Of a stretch of 64,000 nucleotides of DNA, positions 1-12,167 are shown one piece after another. The notes beneath the pieces are model-generated. The model was given only the letters and a program-made list of their open reading frames with translations. It was not told the DNA's origin and made no database searches. The position numbers and the translations under genes are program-made. The stretch is from Taxillus chinensis (Eukaryota; Streptophyta; Magnoliopsida; Santalales; Loranthaceae), in the NCBI GenBank assembly GCA_023512835.1, contig CM042092.1, positions 43,542,258 to 43,606,257 on the forward strand, written 5' to 3'. Numbering within the stretch: the stretch's first letter is position 1; the number at the start of each line of letters is the position of its first letter.

Positions 1-1408
1 TGTGCGAGAAATTAAAATCGTACCTCGTACAACCGAAGGTCCTGCCCCACCCTCGGTAGTTGAGGATGGAACCTCTGCCTCCTCTTGCGGTGTCGTGGTT
101 AAGGCAAACACTCTGCCCTAAGCTGCACTACCAGTAGCCTCGCTCCTCTGTACGGATCCCACTCTGGACCCCTCCACCTCCATGTGGCTGCCTCTCTGGC
201 CTCCCCTGAGGTCTAGACTAACTAGAACCTGCCTGACCGCCCTACCACTAACGGGCTGGTCTCTCCCCTAGAGCTCTAAACTGGGTGTCACCTCGGACAC
301 TCTGTGCTACCCCTCCAGCACCACTCATACTACCTCTGCTATGGCACACTCTGCTTAAGTGCCCCTCTCGCCCACAAGTGCGGCATGTCAAATGTCTTCG
401 GGGACACTCTCGTTTCCAGTGTCCTGGATCCCCACAACACAAACAACCTCCTGGTGGACCACCCGTTGAACCCCCCTGTCTCCCACTAAGGTGGGACCTC
501 ACTGGCACCATTGGAGCCTGACCCCTCTCTCTAGAGCTGCTCCCAAACTCTATCTTGGGCCTCTTGGAATCAGATCCACTCTAGAGATGTCGTCCCTGAT
601 GGGCCTGTCTCCCCTTGTCGAGACCCCTCTCAACAATACGGGCCGTCTCCACTGTCTCTGAATATGTCCTCAGACGGAATGCCTCAACGCTCTGTTTGAG
701 GGCAGGCCTCAAACCCAAGGTAAACTTATGGGCCTTTAAGTCATCCTGGGCCACGTCTCGGAGCAAACCTACTCAGGGTTCCCGAACTCCCGCTCATACT
801 CGACACTGTCCTCGACTCCCCTCGGACCGGCAAACTCTTCCCTCTTCTCGCCACCTCACGGACTCGGGGAAGAACCGATCATGAAATAACCGAAGGAACT
901 CATCCCACAAGATCATCTCGCATATCACGGCTCCCAAGAACACTAAGCCACCACTCCAGGGCTTCACCCTCCAATTGTCTCATTGCCAATCTCACCTTAT
1001 CCTCCTCCCGCGGTATGAGAACGGAGAATAAGTGCTCAATATGCCTCGGCCTGGTGCTCTGCGGCCCACTGGATCACCCCCTCCCAGGATTTTACTTGGT
1101 TGTTCCTTTCGGAACCTCATGACCACATCCTCATCAACATGTCGGGTCTCCACTGCCTCGCGTGGAACCCTATCCTCACGTTGGGACTTCTCTCTGGGTG
1201 GTGGTGGAACCACTTGCTGTGCCGCTAACTCACGGTGCACCGCTTCCCGAACCTCGTCCCCCATACTTTCTCTCAACGCCCCCACTTGGGCCACAAGCTG
1301 TGCCAATAACTCATTTCCCCCAACAGACTGCCCCGCATCCGATCCCACATGGGTAGAAGACTCATCACCAATTGCCTCAGACGCACGTAGCACTCTCCTC
1401 AGAGGCAT
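1..1408 (-). pseudogene. Ty3/gypsy gag and start of pro (broken)
   Basis: Gag polyprotein of a Ty3/gypsy (chromovirus-like) retrotransposon read on the minus strand. The start at 1408 gives MPLRRV, close to the MPPRR opening common in plant gypsy gag. A capsid stretch at 766-581 reads FTLGLRPALKQSVEAFRLRT, typical of the retrotransposon gag family. Two CCHC zinc knuckles (C-x2-C-x4-H-x4-C) lie at 445-344. From about 120 down to 1 the minus strand reads GRVFALTTTPQEEAE and then VVRGTILI, the usual linker into the protease. Frame breaks lie between the capsid and N-terminal pieces (about 990-770) and below 248, so the gene is decayed. The rest of pol lies to the left of the window. Confidence 0.85.
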
Positions 1409-1758
1409 TTTCACTACACAAAGAAACAAAGGTTCAATCTCTAGTCCATCCCCATCACATGGGTCAATCACACATATGGCACATATATATGCTGTCACAC
1501 ACATCACACATGTCTATACTTGACACACGTTATTCATATCATCACATATAGGACATCAAATCGGTTTCACATTCTCAATGTAAACTAGTGCCTATCCATG
1601 CATGCACACCTACACAATAACCGATTACCCTCGGTACACCTTAGAGGCTCATACAGGATCGTGTTGATCAGGCACGTCCCCCTATGCCCCTCAAAAGGAC
1701 TCAAGAGTAATCAATCACCCCACTACCCTAGGCCAACTAGACCATGCTCGATACCATC
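1409..1758 (-). other. Untranslated leader and primer-binding site of the minus-strand gypsy element
   Basis: Between the gag start and the LTR edge at 1759. Right after the LTR, the minus strand of 1757-1746 reads TGGTATCGAGCA, close to the initiator-Met-tRNA primer site TGGTATCAGAGC used by many plant LTR elements. No gene is seen in the remaining leader. Confidence 0.7.
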
Positions 1759-4700
1759 TGTCATGCATCGGATTTCCGACCCAAAGAAACCGGTTAGCTA
1801 ATCCACATGCCTGCACCCGAAGGAACAAGGGGTTGGTGAGAACACCGAGAAAGGGACCTTAGCACGGGTGCCGTCCCTAAACCATATCACACATATACTA
1901 AAATCTCATTTCAAACCACAAGACAAACACACATACATACATGTTCTTTCCCCCACGGGGTTACCACATAGTTTTTTTTTTACAATACAACAAAATAAAC
2001 AAACACACACAAGGTCTTCACCTCTGGTGAACCTCCTAGCTCTGTAAGCACCTGAAACAAACAAAAACAAACACAACGGGAGGGGTGAGCAACCACGGCA
2101 CGATGGATTATGTTTCCCCGACCCATCCCAACTCATAAACTAGTGTAGGCATGTGCTCATGTAATGCTACATATACATATATATCACCAACTCAATCATG
2201 TACACATATTGAAATGAAAGAAAACCTCTCAGGTAATCCCAAATATTGCCTCTCAGGCACACAAGATCGCTCCTCGGGCACAGGCGGTGCCTCTCAGGCA
2301 CAATAGCCTCTCAGGCTCGAACAAATCTCACCTCCTAAGTCCTCAACAAGTAGCCTCCCAGGCTTATCAAGATAGCCTCGTATGCCCACATGACCACTTG
2401 AGTTCACAACTCTATCCTTATGTCTTGACCAAGAGAGAGGATTCTCGTAGAAGCTATTTTCTTGAAATAAAAAGTCCCGGCATTGACTCCCCATAGCATA
2501 ACTAAGATAATCTGATTTTTGGGGATTTTTCTGAGGGGTCTAACCCCACTTTCCAAAAAGTCACCACTACGAACTTTTGAAGATTTCCGGGATTTTACAC
2601 TAAATCCCATTTTTCACATTTTGAAGGAGCGGGAATTAATTTTTCTAGTATTTTTCTTTGAATCCAAATGGGGGGTATTTCCTTATTTACATTATAACTT
2701 AAGTATAATACTTGAGACATAAAGGTTTACAATGTAAATGGTTCAGCCAGTCAACGTATTTCGAATCGCCAAGTAAAACTATATTTTCGAATCTGCCTTC
2801 ACCGTATTTTGATTCCGTATTTTTGAATCTCTTTTCGGACCGCCTTCGACCCTCGAACCTACACTCGAACTACCTTCGAAAACTACCTTCGAAGTACCCA
2901 TGAACTCGCCTTCGAGACTCCCTTCAAAGTACCTTTGAACCTTCGAAACTTGTTGGATCAAGCCCGAATTTGGATAATGCCAATAAAGCCTTATGTAATT
3001 TGATTTGAGATCTTTTATGTTTCTTTAGTCATTGCGAAGATATGTTATTAATCCGGAGATACACTCGTGAGAGCAAAGCTAAAGATAGGATACATAATCC
3101 CGATCCTGGACAAAAGTGAGTGTCGTCAAACACTTGGTAAATAACCAAGTTTTTAATACATGCGGAATAAGGAACATTCGTGCGGACTAAGTCAAAGTGA
3201 TGCAGAGTAAGAATCCTGGTCCACAAGGTCGCACGAAATAAAAGAAGATATGGAGTAAGACATCCGAGTTTTCCATACATGCGGAGTAAGGAATACTAAT
3301 GCGGAATAAGGACTCAAGTCTTTATTTACACGGACTAAGGAAACTAGATGCGGAGTAAGGAATCCGGACAACTTACTCATACGGAGTGAGGAAGCGCTAG
3401 TACGGAGTAAGCACTCCGATCCCTTAGACTCGCCCGGAGTAAGGAACTTACATACGGAGTAAGGAACTTACATGCGGAGTAAGGAAGCGCTGACACGGAC
3501 TAAGGATTCCAGTACCAAATAGATACGGAGTAAGCAACCACTGACACGGAGTAAGGTTCTGAGCTTCATTAGCAACAGAGTAAGGAAAATTACACCGGAC
3601 CAAGAAGATGCTACTTTAATTCACCGCATTTAAAGCTATCAGCTCGTGGCGTCCCGATGTAAGACAAACTCATTGAGAACCTGAAGAATCTTACACGTGG
3701 ATCACCCAGATATGTGGACACAACCTGAATTATATTTGGGAACTCACAAAGGCACTTATACTCTTCAAACCCAAGATCTTGAGCTCCACAAACCGCAACG
3801 TCAAGACAGAGAGATTACCGAGGAATAGTTAGTGCTTAACGCATTCCGGAACTACAAATTCCAAGGTTGTCTCTTAGGAATGTTTGTATAAATATTCATA
3901 CTTGTACATGTGTGTAAGTAGAGCGAACGAGCCTGAATTAACCCTATGTATGCACAAGAGCTCAAAGATATAATCTAGGCTAGTGTGTGAATCCTTTTTT
4001 AAACAGTGTAAGAGAGTCTTGCTTCTATTTTGTTGTAATTATCTCTTGATAATAAAACAAAATACTTCCACTATCTGGTTATCTTCCGCAATGATTCTAT
4101 CACTTAATTAGATTAGTGTGGTGTCTTAAGAGATTAAAAAGAGTTTCGATAAGAGCCTATTCACCCCCCTCTAGGCTCCAAGGGACCATCAGAAACGATA
4201 CTCGAAAACTGCACATTCGACACTCGAAATTACACTACATCGACCCTACCTTCGAACCTTCGAAACTTCAAAACTGCACATTCGAAATTTTCAATTTCCA
4301 GTCGATCTCATTGGCTGTTCTGCTCAGTTCACGACAGTTACTGTTCATTATCATTTTTCACCTGTTTCTCGTCTGGATTCAACCCAGAAACCTCCAGAAA
4401 TCTCATAAAACTCATACCTAATAATATATATTAGGTTTTAAATCACGTCTTACCACTCAAAACACATTATGCATGCAAATAACAAGATTCAACCCAAAAT
4501 TGGTTTTTCCCCAAAACTTAGGGTTCATCCAAATTCCACGAATTTGGGGTTAATTCGCATGGTTTAGCTACTCTAGCAAGTAGAATCAACAAAGAAGAGT
4601 GAGAATAACGAATCCCTACCTCGACTTTGGCCGATTTGAGCTCCGGGTCGTCAATTCCTCTTTTCCCCCTTCTCTTTCTCTCTCCTCTTCTCTTTCTCTC

Positions 4701-5090
4701 TCTAGAAAGGCAAGCACGTAAGACACTTAGGGATTTGAGTTCTTCACTGCCCTATTTATACTTTCCCACATTTAATTCATTAAAATATCAAAATTACCCT
4801 CACAGGGTCCCGACTCCCAATCGAGCCCAATTACTGTCAAAATGCTCCGTTTAACGAGTATATCACTGTACTGAGGTTTGTTTTTGCCAAATAAGCCCCC
4901 AAATACAAAGTCACCTGACCATACTACAAAAATCCCAAAATTAGCTTTTCGGGGCTTCGACTCCAAATCGGGCCCACTCACAGTCAAAACTCTCTATTCG
5001 ACGAATACATCGTCGTACTGATATTCACATCCCTCGATGTGCATTCCATCACAGGGCTCTCTCCTAGAACCCCAAACACGGGTCCTTACA
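1759..5090 (-). repeat. Ty3/gypsy 5' LTR (minus strand), interrupted by a copia solo LTR
   Basis: On the minus strand the LTR begins TGTAAGGACCCGTG at 5090 and ends with a TGACA-type terminus at 1759. Both ends match the gypsy LTR at 21447-23310, as do the AGGAGGGGTGAGCAACC/CCAACCCATCCC block (near 2080-2130) and the GCCTCTCAGGC motifs (2225-2370). Without the 1.24-kb copia insert the LTR is about 2.1 kb. A TATA-like TATAAATAGGGC lies on the minus strand of 4760-4749. Its U3 lacks the CACGTG module present in the other gypsy LTRs of the window. A CCTTCGAA-type short-motif array occupies about 2755-2950 and 4192-4290. Confidence 0.8.
2951..4191 (+). mobile_element. Copia solo LTR (family of elements A, B and D)
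   Basis: A 1.24-kb LTR starting TGTTGGATCAAGCCCGAATT and ending CTCCAAGGGACCATCA, the same termini as the LTRs of elements A and D. It contains the CGGAGTAAGGA-type array. GAAAC occurs just before it (2945-2949, with one extra T) and just after it (4192-4196), which fits a 5-bp target duplication. It is therefore a solo LTR produced by recombination, inserted in the gypsy LTR. Confidence 0.88.
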
Positions 5091-5760
5091 TGTAAGGGCC
5101 TTGCATGAATTGATCGGTTGAGAAAAGGAGGTTGTGGTATTTATGTATTGAACTGCTTTGTGTTGGCTTGATTGTATGAATATTATTGTGAGTTATTATG
5201 CTTTCATTTGTATACATAGCATACTACACTAGCATATGCATACACAGAACATGTAATCCTAAATGTTTGCGGGTTAATAGGGTAGTGTGGTGTCGTAGGT
5301 CACTTACTGGGTATTTTGTAATCACTCCACATTGTTATCATGTCTTTTTAGGTTCTGGTAGCAAATAGCCGATGGGCTTGTAGTTGAGTTAACCAGGACC
5401 CCTTTGACGTAAGGGGCTTTCTATATTTATCTTTGACTAGTCGTTTTGTATGTTTATGATTATCCTTCCCTAGATAGGGGTCTATGGTCATGTTGTACTT
5501 GATTGGACATATGATATGTATGTAATGTGATGATGACTTTTAGTCAATTGCATGCCTTTGGGAGTGTACAAGAATATCTTAGTTGTATGATTGTACATGA
5601 TCATCCTAGACAACATCTACCATATGTTCTCTTTTAGTGCTAGTTATCAATCCCTTGCTTTCGGGTGCGGACATGGGAGAGTCACATTCCCGATTTCGAG
5701 TCTTTTATAGTTAGGGCGTGACCCATCTCCTTTATTTGTATCAAAGTCAATGTTGAAAGG
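5091..5760 (+). repeat. Probable LTR-like remnant
   Basis: Begins TGTAAGGGCC, head to head with the gypsy LTR start on the other strand, and ends near 5728 with GAGTCACATTCCCGATTTCG...GGGCGTGAC. That end resembles the terminus of the gypsy LTRs (GAGTCACG...GTGACA). No coding sequence is seen. The assignment to a decayed LTR is an inference. Confidence 0.35.
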
Positions 5761-7842
5761 ATAAATTCCCATTGTCTTAAATATTATAACTTAAATTTAA
5801 AACTTATACAATTTATATTAATAATAAGAAGTATATGAATATCTTTTATGAAAATTATTAAAGGATACCAAAATAATTTTTAAAGACACATGAAGTTGCT
5901 ATTTAGAAACAAATTTTAAAAAATAAAATAAAAACATTTTTGAAAAAATATTTAAAAAAAGTTGCTATTTAAATTTTCAGTTACAAACATGCCCGTTTAA
6001 TTTTTCATTTTTTTTTCTTGAGCTTTTATTGAATAAAGTTCCTGGCTCCTTTTTCTTATTGGACTAAATTTTGTTTTAAAAGTAATTAGAATATTTTGTG
6101 CTTGTGTTTTTTATTATTTTAATTATTATAATAAAATATTAATATAATTAATAGATAATAAGATATTAAGAAAATGTGATTCAACCAAAAAAAGCTTACC
6201 CGACAAAAAAAAAGAGCTAAAAATGCTTGCAACACGCAGGTGTGTCTTTGAAGAATTTGTGATGGAGATCTTTTCCGCCCGGGTCCTTCTCGGCTCTGAT
6301 CGCCCTGATAACAGGAGTTCAGATACCAAATGGCTTGACAAAAACAAAAAAAGGGAAGGAAAAACCAATGAAATAGTAAAAAGAGGCAATAAATAGTATT
6401 GCTCTACAAAAGGGTATGATTCAACAGAAACGGTTGCGTTGGAAAATGTTGTTTTCCCATTTGGCCCCGGTCGTCGGAGAGTGCTGGTAGGACGAATGGA
6501 ACTGTACTGTTATACCGAAAACGGCACCGTTGCGTAAAAGATTGAAAACCTGAACAAAATAATATTTTATTTTATTTTTAATTTGTTTTAAAAAGAAAAA
6601 AGAAACAGCTTGTTTGTGGGTGCAGGGCAGGCTGGGCAGCCGAGAATGGACGAAAACAGAGAAGAGAAGAAAGTAGAAGAAATTTTCATTTCTGGGCTAC
6701 GCCTCCACTCCACCAACCTTTGGTTAGTTTGCAAACCAAAACCAATTTATTAAATCTCCTTCTGAATATAGTTATATTTATGTTTATATTATTATGGAAA
6801 TGATAATCGGGGTTGCCTGATTCCAAATCGATCCATCTTGATTTTTTGAGATTCCGGTTCCACCTTCCACCGTGTGTATTTTTTTTATTGGATAATAAAG
6901 CTGACAGTTGTTCTGTTCCTCTTCCAATGCTTGTGCTGATATTTTATTGATTCCTCTCCTCTGTTTTTTACGCCGCGCGATCTAATTTCCTTAAATCCAT
7001 TGTTTATATCAATCTACCAGTTTGTTATTTCTATTTTTATATTGAACTTCATAGCCCCCCGCCCGCCCGCCCCCTACTAACCTCGTTTTCACTGTTCAAA
7101 CAAACCAGTCTCTGCTTCATTTATATGAGATTATCTGTTCGCATGTAACTGTTATTATGACAAAACCATCTGTTGTTGTTAGAACTGATCATATATTCCT
7201 CCATAAATACGTTTTCTTTTTTTACCTTGCTCTTGCAGTTTTTCTTTTCTTTTCATTTTTTAGATTTTATGTAATTAGGTAGATCAGGTTCTCTTTTCCA
7301 AACTCAATTATGTTGCTTCACCGCAGGCAGTGATCTGTGGTGCAAATGCAAAGCACCCTCTTCGGCGTGCATGTTGTGTTATGTTATATGTTATGCTTCC
7401 TTCATTCTGTGGTTTACATTCCTCATTAATTGCAGTTGTTTTGCTTCTTTCCTTTTCCTTATTATGACTAATAAGCAATATCTTTTTTCTAATCTGTTCA
7501 GGCCCCAAGTCTAGTGTCTGCTGCTGAAATGAATTTGTTTTTGTTTGCCGTGCAGCCTATGATGGATAGCTGCTCGACTAAAATTATCAGCAACCTTCTG
7601 CTGATCTCTGGAAGTGACAAAATTCAGAATCTGTGAAGGATGTGCTTCAGTACATACGCTTCTTTCCCTCTAGGCCGTGGGGTTATCATTCTCACCGGGT
7701 TGCCAATTTTCTTGCTTGATGAGATTGGAAAAATATATCAGATTTTGTTCACCCAGTGCTCGAACTGGGTGAAAACCATAAATATATATATATATTTATA
7801 TATATGATACAGTAACTTCATATGTAGAGAGTTTTGCTTGGA
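5761..7842 (+). promoter_or_regulatory. Upstream region and 5' UTR of the CIPK gene
   Basis: AT-rich DNA (5761-6180) followed by mixed sequence with pyrimidine-rich tracts. I see no convincing coding frame. A probable 3' splice site (TTTGCCGTGCAG, ending about 7554) followed by non-coding sequence up to the ATG suggests an intron in the 5' UTR, which several plant CIPK genes have. A TA-repeat lies at 7782-7808 just before the start codon. Promoter elements could not be fixed by eye. Confidence 0.45.
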
Positions 7843-9171
7843 ATGGAAAATAAAGCGAGTGTGTTGATGCAAAGATATGAATTAGGAAGATTGCTAGGCC
7901 AAGGCACCTTTGCCAAAGTTTACTTTGCGAGGAGTCTAAGAACAAGCCAGGGCGTGGCTGTTAAGGTAATAGACAAGGAAAAGATTGTGAAGGCAGGGCT
8001 TATTGATCAAATCAAGAGGGAAGTATCTGTTATGAGGCTGGTTAGACATCCCAGTATTGTGCAGCTGTATGAGGTAATGGCTACCAAAAGCAAGATTTAT
8101 TTTGTGCTGGAATATGTTAAAGGTGGTGAACTCTTTGACAAAGTGGCGAAAGGGAGGCTGAAGGAGGAGGTTGCCAAAAAGTACTTCCAACAACTGATTA
8201 ATGCAGTAGATTTTTGTCATAGTAGGGGTGTTTGTCATCGGGATTTGAAGCCTGAAAATTTATTGTTAGATGAAAATGAGAACTTGAAAGTCTCTGATTT
8301 TGGATTAAGTGCGCTTGCTGAGTCTAAGCTCCAGGATGGGTTACTCCACACGGCATGTGGGACACCTGCTTATGTTGCTCCTGAAGTGATTAGCAGGAAA
8401 GGCTATGATGGGCCCAAAGCTGATACCTGGTCTTGCGGGGTGATATTATTTGTATTGTTAGCTGGTTTTCTTCCATTTCATGATTCAAATTTGATGGAAA
8501 TGTACCGTAAAATTAGAAGAGCAGAGTTCAGATGCCCCAACTGGTTTTCTCTGGAAGTCCGAAAGTTGCTGGCAAAGATACTTGATCCAAATCCTAACAC
8601 AAGAATAACAATTGCCAGAATTAAGGAAAGTTCTTGGTTCAGAAGGGGATTCAGTTCCAAACTGGCAAAGCCCCAAGAGAGCAAAGGCAAGGCTCCTCTA
8701 ATCCCCAGCGGTGATAGTAGTGGGACTGCTGAGAAAAACTTGGACGTAGTTGAACCCAAGCATTTGACCGCTTTTGATATCATTACCCTTTCAGATGGAT
8801 TTGATTTGTCAGGCTTTTTTAAAGACAATTGTAGGAGAGAAGTTAAATTTACATCCAGAAGACCTGCCTCAAATATCATATCTAAGCTTGAAGAAATTGC
8901 TAGACTGCTCGGATTTAGACTGAGGAAGAGGGATGCAGGTCTGCTGAAATTGAAGGGACTAAAGGAAGGTAGAAAGGGGGTCTTGTCCATTGATGCAGAG
9001 ATCTTTGAGGTTGCCCCGGCTTTTCATTTAGTGGATGTGAAAAAATCTAATGGGGATACATTGGAATATGAAAAGATCCTGAAAGAAGATATAAGGCCTG
9101 CTCTCCAAGACATAGTTTGGGCCTGGCTAGGCGATCAGCAGCAGGAAGAGCAGTCACAGTCGCAGCTATAA
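7843..9171 (+). CDS. CIPK: CBL-interacting protein kinase (CIPK/SnRK3), CIPK2-like clade
   Basis: Ser/Thr kinase activated by calcineurin B-like calcium sensors, 442 residues, no intron in the coding part. ATG at 7843 gives [20 protein letters not shown], the conserved start of this clade; the in-frame TTG at 7834 is not a start. Kinase domain about 12-266: glycine loop 18-26 (LGQGTFAKV), ATP-binding Lys41, catalytic HRDLKPEN (Asp134), DFG 152-154, APE 179-181, activation-loop Thr170. The regulatory NAF/FISL motif at about 309-330 reads [18 protein letters not shown], with Thr where Asn is usual. The phosphatase-interaction motif follows (331-372, [19 protein letters not shown]). Cys131 precedes the HRD where Tyr is common. 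Length is normal for the family. It likely links calcium signals to transporters or stress responses. The exact orthologue number is not assignable by eye. Confidence 0.96.
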   Translation: MENKASVLMQRYELGRLLGQGTFAKVYFARSLRTSQGVAVKVIDKEKIVKAGLIDQIKREVSVMRLVRHPSIVQLYEVMATKSKIYFVLEYVKGGELFDKVAKGRLKEEVAKKYFQQLINAVDFCHSRGVCHRDLKPENLLLDENENLKVSDFGLSALAESKLQDGLLHTACGTPAYVAPEVISRKGYDGPKADTWSCGVILFVLLAGFLPFHDSNLMEMYRKIRRAEFRCPNWFSLEVRKLLAKILDPNPNTRITIARIKESSWFRRGFSSKLAKPQESKGKAPLIPSGDSSGTAEKNLDVVEPKHLTAFDIITLSDGFDLSGFFKDNCRREVKFTSRRPASNIISKLEEIARLLGFRLRKRDAGLLKLKGLKEGRKGVLSIDAEIFEVAPAFHLVDVKKSNGDTLEYEKILKEDIRPALQDIVWAWLGDQQQEEQSQSQL

Positions 9172-9638
9172 CAATAGCAACAGCTGCAGAGCAGCTTGTT
9201 TCTTCATTGTACTCCATTTCGTTGTCTTATTTTTGTTTTTTATGGCTTTGTTTGGGTGTGGATCGTGTGGTTATTTGTCCTTTGTTAACAACCTGTGCAT
9301 GTCTTAACTGATATCCATGCACCTTCCCAAACAAACTTCATTTTTGTTGGCATGATTTTTTTCTTAATTATTAACTGGGGGGAGAGGTTTCTACATATTA
9401 TAATGTCATTTTTCTTTCATCAAACCAGTGGAGAACCGTGGATATCAATCACACCAGTGGCAATGCAGATATATAATTCAAAAAAAAAAACCCAAAAGGA
9501 ATGGTTGCTGTGCCATGTGGAGTATGACAACAGTCTTGAAACGGAGATGAGATTATTCTGGTATATCATTCAAATGCATTTTTTTTTCATTTTTCTTGTC
9601 CCATTAATAGTTAGTTACAGTACTGCGACACAACATTT
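9172..9638. other. Convergent 3' flank between CIPK and SLX1
   Basis: 467 bp between the two stop codons. AT-rich with A and T runs and no coding frame. It should hold both 3' UTRs; an AATAAA lies at about 9648-9653 just inside SLX1. No clear terminator is recognisable. Confidence 0.6.
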
Positions 9639-11664
9639 CTATAGTCGAATAAAAATAGGCGACCTGGTTAGGTCAATGATCTGCGGATGAGCAGCTCGTC
9701 TGTTCTTGGTGCATGATGGGAAGTCTGGCGAGGGTGTTGAAATATCTATAACCTCAACTTCACTAGCAATGACACTGCAACCACTACTGACAGGTTTCCT
9801 TGGCAGCCTACCATGTTGTAAGCCGCCCTGTACTTCAATCCTTCTCTCTGCCATTGTTTCTTCTGAAATAACCAAGATAGGACGGGTTGAGCAAAGGGGT
9901 AGGGAATCGGCAGAACAGAGATCCTCTTCCCAGTCTTTGGGAGTGATTGGTTCCATTGTCTGTCTCACACCATTTTCTTCACTTTGGCCAACCTTTTCTT
10001 TCAATGTACTTTCAATTCCACTCTGACTAACTGCGGAATATTGAGCAGTTATATCTGTAATTCCTTCCTGTATATTTTCATCTGGGCTACTGCATCGGTC
10101 ATGTTCTTCATCCTCATACCAGTCACTTCCATTTTCCTCTCCATTTTTCCATACGTTCTGGTAACCTTCCACGTAGCAAGGAAGGTCATCCATAGGGCAC
10201 ACTTGGACTTCCATGTGCCTGGGCAAGTTTGGGCAACCAGCAGAATGCTTTGTATATTTTGTAGAGAAAAAGTTTACGGTAAGAGTCATGCTGTTCGTTT
10301 AGGGGGGACAGGAATCAGGAAATTTGTTAAAAAAGAAAAATTAGCCAGTAGAAGAAATGATGTTCATGAAAAAAGTAAATACAGCATACCCCTGCCAGGT
10401 TGGGAGAGTCAGCATTGTGTACGCTAATTTGATCTTATTAACAATCCCGGATAGTGATTTGAAAGTTGCAGCTGCGCTTCTCACAGATGACGATTCTGTT
10501 GGGTGCTGCCATGCCCATTCAAACTGCAAAGTTAAAAAACAAATGGAACCCTGTTAGAATGAGACCATGGAGACGCATTCTTCCTTCTTATTTAGCGGCG
10601 ACGTCAAATGGGAAGGCATGTTACTTCTTTTTTTCCACATCATAATGGGTCTTCCAGAGAGGGTCAATACTCTAGCAGAGTTCATGTGCACAAAATTGGC
10701 AGCCAGAAGCCACAGAGCTGATGGGCAGAAGCTCTATAACATTCTGTCTCAACTCTCGACAAATTAGAGACAATGTCTTTTGGGCGTGAACAGAAAGTAT
10801 ATGATCAACTGCTAACATAGAAAATGAGAGAGAAGTTGTGTGCCACATAAATGGAAGGATTTGTCAAGGAGAAAGAAAACTTTGGGGGGTTTAAAAATTG
10901 ATAAGTGATGAGAGCAGAAGGTTGGCTCAGAAATATATCGGGAGATTGAATGTAATTACGGTGCAATTCAATTACAAACACACAAACTAACAGCAGCAGT
11001 TAATGGGTGTGTATATATATATAAAGGAGACCTGGAGGGCGGATACATTGGTGGGAAAACCGTAAATGCATAGAACCATTTCCCAAGGGCGCTTCTTCTT
11101 GGTCTTCCATGCCCCACTCGTTATTTCACCATTGTGCTGCCTAATCCGACGCCGCGGATTGACTGTAAACCTTCAATGATAGGAATACATAATTATTGAT
11201 CTGGCAATCCAGAGTTCAATAAGACAATCCAATGCAATGTGTGTGTGTGTGTATAGCATTAATAATCAAAAGATTGCTGTGAGTCAGACTAAAAAAAGAG
11301 AGAAAAAAAAGCAAAAAGCAGGAAAGAACACATTCGAAGCACGAGACATCTTTGCGGCATATGAGGAAACGGAGGGAGCAAGCAAGGTAGCGCTGAAGAC
11401 CGGTACGGATGTAAAATTCTAAAAACATATCATAGAGAATGAATGGATGGAAGGAATGAAACTCCTAACCCACCCAATGTAGGAGTGGCCTTTGTAACGG
11501 GGGCTCAAGGAAGCCAGCAGATAGCACGCATAGAACCCTAACCCTAATTCGCCTTCTTCCTCCTCTTTATTGATCTCGTCCTGTACATTCACTTCTTCAT
11601 CCTCTCCTCCTCCTCTGTTGGAGATTTCTTCTTCAGATGGCTTCGATCGATTCTTCTTCCACAT
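9639..11664 (-). CDS. SLX1: SLX1-like structure-specific endonuclease, four exons
   Basis: Catalytic subunit of the SLX1-SLX4 nuclease, which cuts branched DNA in recombination and repair (nucleus). Exons on the minus strand, all with GT/AG introns and matching phase: 11664-11474, 11170-11032, 10523-10390, 10290-9639. The joined frame is 1116 nt, 371 residues. The N-terminus is acidic. The GIY-YIG nuclease domain spans about 44-125: FYACYLL, then RYKGHSYIG (YIG 62-64), RRRIRQHN (catalytic Arg region 70-77), RPWE (Glu94) and FEWAWQHP (from 111). Exon 4 reads [18 protein letters not shown], then Cys186 and Cys193, then an acidic, low-complexity tail. I do not see a full C4HC3 RING-type finger. 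ATG at 11664 is the first in-frame ATG. It converges on CIPK. Identification rests on strong motif recall; the exon ends were checked base by base. Confidence 0.92.
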
Positions 11665-12167
11665 CTCTCCAGTCTTCGCCTTCGTCTTCGTCTTCTGCAA
11701 TCTCTCTCTTCTCCTTGCTTCCGCACATACGGCGACGGACGCGGACGCGGACGCGGACGCGCACCCGATCTTCCGAATTCTACCGTTGCAATGTTGAATG
11801 CTACTGCAATACTTTACTAATTTACTACTTTACATTACATATCCGCGTTCATTTAAAATTATTTATTTATTATTTAAGTGGTAAAAAATATATTAAAAAA
11901 ATTATTATCACGTACATTATATAGTTAATTCATATAATAATATCATTTTATTATGAATAATTTTTTTAAAAATTAATATTAATCTAATAACAAATAAAGG
12001 TGATTCTTTTACTGTCATGCCCTTATCTCTATGAGACTCCGAAAACGCGACTATCCTATGGTTACACCCAAAGGCAAGGTATTGGTAACTAGCACCGAAA
12101 GTTTTCCCATAGCGGGTGTTGTCCTAAGAGCATTCACTATAGACTCTTTACTTATGTTTTTTACGTG
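11665..12167 (-). promoter_or_regulatory. SLX1 upstream region with GGACGC hexamer repeat, then AT-rich DNA
   Basis: Directly upstream of the SLX1 ATG: CTTCGTCTTC-rich 5' UTR-type sequence, four perfect GGACGC hexamers at 11737-11760, then AT-rich DNA (about 11810-11990). The last part (12000-12167) has no recognisable gene and leads into a retroelement fragment. Promoter role is inferred from position. Confidence 0.45.

Noticed and set aside
6126..6389. 87-codon minus-strand frame upstream of CIPK
   Set aside because: AT-rich, begins and ends in low-complexity sequence, no motif, no supporting context.
8478..8990. 170-codon open frame on the minus strand inside CIPK
   Set aside because: It is the shadow of a well-conserved kinase frame on the plus strand and has no recognisable motif.
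9984..10427. Plus-strand open frame opposite SLX1 exons 3 and 4
   Set aside because: The minus strand carries SLX1 with correct splice phase and conserved motifs; the plus frame has none.
11531..11552. Telomere-like CCCTAACCCTAA
   Set aside because: It is only two units and is the complement of coding sequence for GELGLGF in SLX1 exon 1.
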